The notes below the pieces were generated by a model. The model worked only from the letters and a program-made list of their open reading frames with translations. It was not told where the DNA came from and did not search any database. Below are positions 57,133 to 64,000 of a DNA stretch of 64,000 nucleotides, piece by piece. A program made the position numbers and the translations under genes. The stretch covers positions 156,999,501 through 157,063,500 of the forward strand of contig JAIOJX010000005.1 of NCBI GenBank assembly GCA_022376925.1. The letters run 5' to 3'. The first letter of the stretch is position 1. Each line of letters starts with the position of its first letter. Source of the stretch: Tragulus kanchil (Eukaryota; Chordata; Mammalia; Artiodactyla; Tragulidae).

Positions 57133-58287
57133 GTCGTACTCTAGGCCATGGCTTAGACTAGTCCCTCCCTGCCCTGATGGTAAGACAGTAAAGAGAAAGG
57201 GGCTAGATTGTTCCCAATCCAAATGCAATGGCTTTCCCAGACCAGGTCAGCTTGGGTTGCTGAGCTAACGATAGCAAGTTTTCGGTGACCAATTTGAGGA
57301 CCAGGGTGCTTTTTGACCTGGACAGGGATTCCAGTTCATTATGACATAAATAGTCCCTTAGGTGTTACGAGTCCCATAATAAGGTGTGGGGCTCCAAGCC
57401 TCTGGAGCCCCAGTGCCTGGTGAGCCATTACTCAGATACACATGGTCTCAGCTCTCCAAGGCCAAAGTCCTGTCCGAGTTCCATTTATTGCCCAGCTCAC
57501 TCTTGGGTGTTGGCTCAGGAGGCAGAAATTCCAGGAATCTCAATTCCTCCTTCCTCTTGGCATCCTCCTCATCCTCCTCCCCTGCCCGCCCCCTTCTCCA
57601 CCAATCCCCAGGTTCCTCTGCCATCTGAAAGACAAGTGGCCAATTGTCCTGGGATCTTTATGTCTCTCAAGGGCATCCTTAGGGTGCGGCCAGATGGGGC
57701 TGAAACAATGGGCTTGAATGAAGCCTTCCGGGGTGGCTTAGAGCTGCCAATGGGTGAGGGAGGCAAGCCAGGGGAGTGGTTCCTGGGTGAGCCAAGGACT
57801 TGGGCAGCAGGGGGTGGAAGGCAGTGTATCCCCGGTGCTGAACTCCCTCCGGAATGCTGTGGGTTTCACCTACAGCAGCATAAAAAAGGAGAGTTCTGAA
57901 CACAGGGATGAGCCCCCAGAGCTTCTTAACATCTCTGGAGCTCTCCTGCCCCTGCTCCTGTCGTCCTTCCTGTCCCCACTGTCTCTCCTCTGGACTGTTG
58001 CCATCACATCCAAGAGGGCACAGCTGCCTGGATGACCTCTTGAACATGTGACAGTAATCAGGACCCTTCTGCTTAAAGCACTCCCAGGCAGAGTGCTTAA
58101 ACTTATTTTTGATTCACACACGCCTCTGGCTGCCTGGTGAAGCCCATGGACTTCTTCCTAGTAAAATGTTTTGAAATGCCTAAAATAAAATGTGCTGTGT
58201 CCCAAAGGCAACCAATTATATCAAAACACAATCGTCAAAATAGTTCTTAAAAATAAGGTCTGTGTATAGTAATATGCATGCATGCTA
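55977..58287. repeat. Tandem near-identical duplication 18 (55977-57132 and 57143-58287)
   Basis: The offset is 1166 bp falling to 1152 bp, as the first ~100 bp of the second copy lost 14 bases, then about 1155 bp after G-run differences near 56618/57773. A 10 bp filler lies at 57133-57142. An open frame of 134 codons in the first copy becomes 171 codons in the second because of those indels. Confidence 0.95.
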
Positions 58288-58558
58288 AGTTGCTTCAATC
58301 GTGTCTTACTCTTTGCAACCCTGTGGACTGTAGCCCGCCAGGCTCCTCTGTCCATGGGATTTTCCAGGCAAAAGCACTGGGTGGCCAGGTCCTATGCCAG
58401 AGGATCTTCCCGACCCAGGGATCAAACCTACGTCGCTTGTATCTCCTGCATTGCGGGTGGATTCTTTGCTTTGCTTTGCTTTTTTTTATTACAGGGTTTT
58501 GTTGTTTACTGCCACACATGCAGGTGGATTCTTTACCACCGATCCACTGGGGAAACCC
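58274..58558 (-). mobile_element. Bov-tA SINE, antisense, with a 56 bp internal insertion
   Basis: Flanks 'gtatagtaata' (58263-58273, 58559-58569) are the target-site duplication. The element reads 'ctgtagcccgccaggctcct', 'gatcttcccgacccagggat' and, at the head, 'atccactggggaaaccc'. Inside it, 58468-58523 is an extra segment bounded by the direct repeat 'gtggattcttt' (58457-58467 and 58524-58534). Confidence 0.9.
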
Positions 58559-58569
58559 GTATAGTAATA

Positions 58570-60186
58570 GATGGTTTTTAAAACATGTAGATATTGCTAG
58601 CTATAGCAGTGGCTCTAATAACTGACATGTTTTTGTCTGTGACAATATTTTGAGAGATCTGCCACCATTTTCTTGTGATACACAAAGAACCACAGTATCT
58701 GTGGGTGGCCAAGTCTCAGGGGCTGCTAATGTGACTGTGATTTGTTACTGAAGAAAATGCTGAAGGTCAGGTAGAAGTTAGTGCAAAGAAAGCTGTAAAA
58801 TGTTTTTGCATTCAAGTTCATGGAGTCCAACTCATGTCCTTGCCTTCTGCCGTCATGATTTATTTTTGTCCCCATGCAGTGCATCTGGTGACCTCTTACC
58901 TAGCTTCCAAAGTCAAAGTCAAGGTCCGCTGTCCAGACATTCACAGGTTTCAGTAGAGTTTCTATTTGCCAAAGCCCCCACTGGCTGTTGTGCAGAGAAT
59001 GGGCACAGCTCCTGATCTCCATCAGAAATTGCTGATCCAAATGTGTGGATGGGGCCAGGGAAAGGGCGGAGGAGGGGAGGAGAACATTCAACGTAGGATG
59101 GAGCCAAAGGAAAGAGGGAGAGGCTGGAGCAGGGAGAATGGAGAGCTGGGTTGTGGGTGGGGCGGGGGAATGCAGAAGGTGAGGAATGGGGCCACAGAAG
59201 GAGAGGGTGAGGAGAGAAGGAACGTGACATTGAGGGGGTGAGAAAGAGGAAGGGGTCTGGGAATGGAGAAGCAGACAGTGTGGAGAGATAAAGTAGAAAT
59301 GATAAAAACTGAATAAAAACCGATTCATCCCAAGGTCTTCTGCAGTGTTTCTGTGAAACAGGGAGACTGAAATAAGAAGAGGCCCTTTATTTTCTTAGGA
59401 AGAGAAGGCAGATCTGAGGTGGGAGTGGAGCGGGGGAGAACTTTCTAAACAAAGAGAGAGCCTGTGGCCTCTCAAAGGCCCCTGCCCCACACTGGATGAA
59501 CTCTTCACACTGCAGTCCCTGACTTGATCCAGAGAGGGGAGGTCTGATCTCCTCGCACAGGGTGATAGGAGGGGGCAGGGATTAGGGAACGGGGGTCTGT
59601 CTGGAGTGGGTGAAGGGGCTCTGAATGGGGAGTGGGTGGTCTCCAGAGGCGGCCACCTCAAGGCCCTTGTTGAGGGGGACTCGGCTCCCAAAGGCTTCAA
59701 GGACACAGGAAGAGGAAACCTGGAGTTTCCCGGCTCCCTTCCCAGCCTGCCGGGGACACACACGTGGTGCCATAAAAGAGAGACAGAAGCCCCCACCACC
59801 CAGAACATTCCTTCACACCTGCATCCCTAGTCCTGGGCTCCAGCCTGATTTGAAGACAAAGATATCATCCTCCAGCCCCCAGGGAAGAACTACCCTAACT
59901 TTTGACCCTTGAGCAAAGGCTCCCCCTCCCCAATGGGAGAAAAGCAAAAGGCCTTGGCCAGGGGTTAGTGTGCATCCCACTACGTCGCCTGCCCCCACAG
60001 AAGGCCAGGGTCTGGGCCAGTCCTGTTACAGAGTGCTGGAGGGAGTGTGCCCTTCCCCAGCTTCTGCCTATGAACAAACTAGCCTACCTAAACTTCAGTT
60101 TCCTCGCTGCAAAGCGGGTGTAATGACAGGCCCTGATGAAGACAGGGAAAGAGTAGAGTGCGGCCTGAGGCCTATATTATTTGTTA
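58570..60186. other. Unique sequence with a G-rich tract, no gene recognised
   Basis: 58960-59330 is strongly purine-rich on the plus strand and ends with an AATAAA-like 'gaataaaaacc' (59310-59320). 60010-60130 has a MIR-like phrase ('cttcagtttcctcgctgcaa'). The minus frames at 58900-59328 and 59395-59808 reflect low-complexity C/T-rich sequence. Confidence 0.4.
59051..59168 (+). other. G-quadruplex-prone tract
   Basis: Two canonical four-run G motifs on the plus strand: 59051-59077 (loops 3, 3 and 7) and 59148-59168 (loops 4, 1 and 1). They lie outside recognised SINEs. Confidence 0.7.
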
Positions 60187-60397
60187 TTACGCCATGCTCA
60201 GTGGCGGCTGGCTCTTTGCAACCCCATGGACTGTGTAGCCCACGAGGTTCGCTGTCTGTGGGATTCTCCAAGCAAGAATACTGGAGTGGGTTGCCCTTTC
60301 CTCCTTCAGAAGATCTTCCTGAGCCAGGGATCAAAGCAGCGTCTTCTGCATCTCCTGCACTGGCAGGCAGATTCTTTACCACTGAGTCACCACTTGG
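60186..60397 (-). mobile_element. Bov-tA SINE, antisense
   Basis: 'ctctttgcaaccccatggac', 'caagcaagaatactggagtg', 'agatcttcctgagccaggga' and 'ttaccactgagtcaccactt'. The BovA end is degraded. Confidence 0.9.
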
Positions 60398-60531
60398 TAA
60401 ATGTTAACAAGGTGAATGAAAATTAACTTGGGTATGTGTTGTTGTCCTGTTTTGTTTCTCCTTTTGAAAAATAAATGTGGTTAATTTTTAAAATTGAGGT
60501 ATAATTTATAACTAATTTCAGATGTGTTATA

Positions 60532-60602
60532 TTAGGTTGGTGCCAAAGGAACTGCGGTTTTGCATTATTGAACTTTGCCATTTGCTATTGGAATACATTC
60601 TT
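60532..60602 (+). mobile_element. Mariner (Hsmar1/MADE1-like) relic
   Basis: 'ttaggttggtgccaaaggaa', then 'ctgcggttttgcatta', is the end of an old mariner. A CHR SINE has inserted at its right side, duplicating 'ggaatacattctt'. Confidence 0.75.
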
Positions 60603-60780
60603 TTTAAAAAAAAACCAAAAAACAAACTTTTATTTATTTATTTGTGACTGTGCTGGTCTTCGTTGATGCGTGGGCTTTAGTTACTCCATGGCATGTGGAA
60701 TCTTCCCAGATCAGGGATCGAACCCGTGCCTCCTGCATTGGCAGATGGGTTCTTATCCACTGAGCCACCAGGGAAGCCCC
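60603..60780 (-). mobile_element. CHR SINE, antisense, with perfect target-site duplication
   Basis: 13 bp repeat 'ggaatacattctt' at 60590-60602 and 60781-60793. A-rich/T-rich tail, 'gactgtgctggtcttcgttg', 'gtggaatcttcccagatcag' and 'tgagccaccagggaagcccc'. Internally deleted relative to the long form. Confidence 0.94.
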
Positions 60781-60935
60781 GGAATACATTCTTAAGTAAA
60801 TGTGGTTATACATCATTTTAGCATGATTTACGGTTTTTTTTTTGCTAATGACTTGTTATGAGCTGTTTATTTGTATTTATTTTAGACTACAGAAATGACA
60901 TTAGACAAAAAGCACAGTAGATTGCCTTTTTAAAA

Positions 60936-61200
60936 AATTTTTGGCCACTTTTATTGGTTTTTCATTTATTTATTTTCATCCATCTTTGTTCTTCGGCCTG
61001 TGTGGGCCTCGCACTGCAGTGGCCTCCCCTGTTGCAGAGCACGGGCTCTGGGAGCATGTGCTCCACAGCGCTGGCTCATAATTGGACGCACCAGTCCAGC
61101 CGCTCCGTGGCACGTGGGATCCTCCCAGGCCAGGGATCGAACTGGCGGCCCTTGCACTGCAAGGCGGTGTCCTTACCCACTGGACCACCAGGGAAGCCCC
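60936..61200 (-). mobile_element. CHR-type SINE, 'agaagtggc' subfamily, short form, antisense
   Basis: 'ggccacttttattggttttt' is the reversed diagnostic 3' segment. The element then passes 'gtggcacgtgggatcctccc' and 'cttgcactgcaaggcggtgt', ending 'ggaccaccagggaagcccc'. No G-rich module. Confidence 0.92.
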
Positions 61201-61211
61201 CTGAGTTGTTT

Positions 61212-61601
61212 TTAATGCCAATATCTTACTCTTTTGACTACTGTGGCTTTGGAATATAGTTTGAAATCAGGAAGCGTGTTGCCTCCAGATTTTTCCTTCT
61301 TTCCTAAGATTGCTTCAGCTATTTTGGGTCTTTTGTAATTACATACAAATTTTAGGATTGTTGCATTTCTGTGAAAGAATCCCATTGGCATTTCAATCGG
61401 GATTGCATTGAATCTGGAAGTTACTTTGGCTTTGACATTATAACAATAGTAGTTCTTCCAATCCACGAGCACAGGATATCTCTTCATTCCATTTATTTGT
61501 GTCTTCTTCAATTTTTTCACCAATGTCCTACAGTTTTCAGTGTACAAGTCTTTCACCTCTTGGTTAAATTTATTTGTAGGTATTTTATTCTTTTTATGCA
61601 A
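61212..61601 (-). pseudogene. L1 ORF2 protein C-terminal fragment
   Basis: A 129-codon open frame without catalytic domains. It lies downstream of the reverse-transcriptase domain of an intact L1 protein. Substitutions and small indels relative to the family pattern mark an inactive copy. Confidence 0.85.
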
Positions 61602-61819
61602 TTATAAATTGAAATGCTTTTACTTCTCTTTGTGATAGCTCATTATTAGCATGTGAAAACACAACATGCTTTTGTGTATTAATTTTTTAATCCTGCATCC
61701 TTACTAAATTCATTGATTAGTTCTAGCAGATTGTTCAGTGGAAACTTCGGTGTTTTCACATCATCTGTAAATATGAACAATTTCACTTTTTTACCTTTTG
61801 GATGCCTTTTTTGTTTTCA
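61215..61819 (-). mobile_element. L1 LINE ORF2 3' fragment, antisense
   Basis: The reverse strand encodes the C-terminal ORF2 region with characteristic phrases such as RFNAIPI and [12 protein letters not shown]. The coding stretch is open over 61212-61601 (about 129 codons) but is a 5'-truncated remnant. The right end is interrupted by the nested SINEs at 61820-62493. Confidence 0.9.
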
Positions 61820-62493
61820 AATTTGTTTATTTATTTATTATTATTTTTAAATTTATCTTTTGAAGGGTGGGGTGGGGAGGGAGGGGGATCAGCGGGCCAC
61901 TTCCATTGGTCTTTCATTTCTCCATTTTCATCCGTCTTTGTTCTTTGGCTCCTGTGGGCCTCCCATCGCGGTGGCCACTGTCGTCGCAGAGCACTGGCTC
62001 TGGGCGCACGAGCGCCAGAGCTCCAGCTCGGTAATTGGACACATCGGTCCAAACGCTCCGTGGCACGTGGGATCTTCCCAGGCCAGGGATCGAACCGGCG
62101 CCCCTTGCACTGCAAGGCAGTGTCTTTACCCACTGGACCACCAGAGGAAGCCCTCAATTTATTTATTTATTTTTGACTATTCTGGGTTTTCACTGCTGCC
62201 ACAGGCTCTTCTTGCAGGGATTGGGGGCCACTCTCTAAATGAGGTGAGCAGGCTTCTTGGTGCAGTGACCTCTCCTCTTGTGGAACTCGGGCTCTAGGGA
62301 ACACAGGCTTCAATAGTTGCAGCACATGGGCTCAATAGTTGCGGCTCCGAGGCTCTAGAGCACAGGCTCAATGGTTGTGGCTCACGGGCTCAGTTGCTCT
62401 GCAGCATGTGGGATCTTCCTGGATCAGGGGTCGAACCTGTGTCTCCTGCACTGGCAGGTGAACTCTTTACCTCTGAGCTGCCAGGGAAACCTG
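61820..62493 (-). mobile_element. Long CHR SINE with a second CHR-type SINE nested in its tail (first copy)
   Basis: Outer long CHR: tail at 61820-61845 and body at 62157-62493 ('tttttgactattctgggttt' to 'gagctgccagggaaacctg'). 'tgccttttttgttttcaa' and 'tgccttttttgtttttaa' flank it as the target-site duplication. The inner element occupies 61846-62156. Copy at 62922-63595. Confidence 0.88.
61846..62156 (-). mobile_element. CHR-type SINE, 'agaagtggc' subfamily with G-rich module (first copy)
   Basis: G-quadruplex-capable module 61865-61887, 'ggccacttccattggtcttt', 'gtggcacgtgggatcttccc', and the head 'ggaccaccagaggaagccct'. Nested in the tail of the long CHR SINE, hence younger. Copy at 62948-63258. 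Confidence 0.92.
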
Positions 62494-62947
62494 CCTTTTT
62501 TGTTTTTAATTCTAGACCCATTCTCTAATTTTGTCAACATGGGGACATCCTCCTTGATAGAGGCATTAAATCCTTCCATTCATTTTAACACCTTATGCTG
62601 AAAACACATGCTCCAGGCTTTCAGGAATGAGACCCACCTTCTCAGCACTAATTCTTAAACCTCATCTGCATGTCTCCCTTTGGGTGGAGGCGTAATGCAA
62701 ATATAGGGTAGGACAGTTTAGGATTATGGACTCCCAAGGTTTCCCCAAATCATTTTTGCATGTGAAAAAAAACACATGTTTTTAATTTTTAATCCTGCAT
62801 CCTTACTAAATTCATTGATTAGTTCTAGCAGATTGTTCAGTGGAAACTTCGGTGTTTTCACATCATCTGTAAATATGAACAATTTCACTTTTTTACCTTT
62901 TGGATGCCTTTTTTGTTTTCAAATTTGTTTATTTATTTATTATTATT

Positions 62948-63258
62948 TTTAAATTTATCTTTTGAAGGGTGGGGTGGGGAGGGAGGGGGATCAGCGGGCC
63001 ACTTCCATTGGTCTTTCATTTCTCCATTTTCATCCGTCTTTGTTCTTTGGCTCCTGTGGGCCTCCCATCGCGGTGGCCACTGTCGTCGCAGAGCACTGGC
63101 TCTGGGCGCACGAGCGCCAGAGCTCCAGCTCGGTAATTGGACACATCGGTCCAAACGCTCCGTGGCACGTGGGATCTTCCCAGGCCAGGGATCGAACCGG
63201 CGCCCCTTGCACTGCAAGGCAGTGTCTTTACCCACTGGACCACCAGAGGAAGCCCTCA
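62948..63258 (-). mobile_element. CHR-type SINE, 'agaagtggc' subfamily with G-rich module (second copy)
   Basis: Duplicate of 61846-62156 in tandem duplication 19. Confidence 0.92.
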
Positions 63259-63595
63259 ATTTATTTATTTATTTTTGACTATTCTGGGTTTTCACTGCTG
63301 CCACAGGCTCTTCTTGCAGGGATTGGGGGCCACTCTCTAAATGAGGTGAGCAGGCTTCTTGGTGCAGTGACCTCTCCTCTTGTGGAACTCGGGCTCTAGG
63401 GAACACAGGCTTCAATAGTTGCAGCACATGGGCTCAATAGTTGCGGCTCCGAGGCTCTAGAGCACAGGCTCAATGGTTGTGGCTCACGGGCTCAGTTGCT
63501 CTGCAGCATGTGGGATCTTCCTGGATCAGGGGTCGAACCTGTGTCTCCTGCACTGGCAGGTGAACTCTTTACCTCTGAGCTGCCAGGGAAACCTG
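63259..63595 (-). mobile_element. Long CHR SINE body (second copy)
   Basis: Duplicate of 62157-62493. Confidence 0.88.
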
Positions 63596-64000
63596 CCTTT
63601 TTTGTTTTTAATTCTAGACCCATTCTCTAATTTTGTCAACATGGGGACATCCTCCTTGATAGAGGCATTAAATCCTTCCATTCATTTTAACACCTTATGC
63701 TGAAAACACATGCTCCAGGCTTTCAGGAATGAGACCCACCTTCTCAGCACTAATTCTTAAACCTCATCTGCATGTCTCCCTTTGGGTGGAGGCGTAATGC
63801 AAATATAGGGTAGGACAGTTTAGGATTATGGACTCAGGTCCCCCACAAGATCTTGCAGCTTCTCCAAACACCTGGCTGGAGGGTTTCAGGATGAGCACCC
63901 TGAGGGGTGCTGACCAGGCTGTTGCCGGCTGCTGCAGCCAGGGCTCCCCTGCCTTGTGGTGCCTTCCTGCTGCCACCACCACTGCCCGCCTCCCATTTCT
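63596..64000. other. Unassigned sequence to the window end
   Basis: 63596-63835 repeats 62494-62733. After that the sequence is GC-rich with 'gctgcagcc/ccaccacca' phrases. No gene is recognised. Confidence 0.4.

Larger units (their letters stand above)
61649..63835. repeat. Tandem near-identical duplication 19 (61649-62733 and 62758-63835)
   Basis: The offset is 1102 bp over most of the unit, with a noisy left edge of the second copy and a 24 bp filler at 62734-62757. The unit contains the end of an antisense L1, a long CHR SINE and a CHR-type SINE nested in it. Confidence 0.95.

Noticed and set aside
56232..57899. Frames of 134 and 171 codons in the two copies of duplication 18
   Set aside because: The two copies differ in length because of G-run indels; no domain, and composition is low-complexity Pro/Ser.

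Overview
This window is nuclear genomic DNA from a ruminant (Cetartiodactyla, probably Pecora). The evidence is interspersed repeats found together only in ruminants: many Bov-tA (tRNA/BovA) SINEs, CHR-type SINEs in short and long forms, and BovB (RTE-clade) LINE remnants, one of which keeps recognisable reverse-transcriptase motifs. Placental-wide L1, L2, MIR and mariner relics and an ERV long terminal repeat are also present. I cannot place the genus. I found no protein-coding exon, tRNA, rRNA or CRISPR that I can support. The longer open frames either run through SINE sequence or change length between duplicate copies because of 1-3 bp indels, so they are not under coding constraint. The window reads as intergenic or intronic sequence.

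The dominant structure is a ladder. Nineteen times, a stretch of about 1.03-1.19 kb is followed directly, or after 2-49 bp of filler, by a nearly identical second copy. The duplicated sequences are unrelated to one another; only the size and arrangement recur. The second copies begin near 4118, 7149, 9310, 11615, 13900, 18490, 20404, 22731, 27722, 31051, 33906, 35759, 38907, 41350, 46602, 48555, 50881, 57143 and 62758. Read another way, the window is 20 segments of roughly 1.8-6.3 kb, each sharing its last ~1.1 kb with the start of the next. Indels cluster at the joins, mostly shortened homopolymers, and some fillers look like garbled copies of neighbouring sequence. Differences inside the copies include several single transitions, as expected of alleles. 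The simplest reading is unmerged contig overlaps or gap fills. About 21 kb (one third) of the window would then be redundant, and the true locus about 43 kb.

Layout: 1-3030 L1 and SINE-rich; 3031-8301 mostly unique GC-rich sequence in two duplications; 8302-12820 L1 3' ends with nested SINEs; 12821-15330 ERV LTR plus a tRNA-arm-like minisatellite (duplicated); 15490-18790 BovB remnants; 18791-26060 Bov-tA/CHR SINEs and MIR; 26065-29650 L1, L2 and a purine-rich repeat; 29700-32690 GC-rich unique sequence; 32695-37160 AT-rich L1, (TA)n and a mariner miniature element; 37587-45456 SINEs, MIR and L1; 45457-49700 unique sequence and a long CHR SINE; 49750-52010 a second LTR with an expanded AGAGC pentanucleotide and the same minisatellite; 52010-60200 mostly unique, with isolated SINEs and a G-quadruplex-prone tract; 60530-62510 mariner relic, nested SINEs and an antisense L1 ORF2 fragment, partly duplicated to 63835.

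Biologically, the most interesting item is a CHR-type SINE subfamily (six independent loci) ending in a conserved 'gaccaatagaagtggc'-like 3' segment. In three loci this is followed by a G-quadruplex-capable module.
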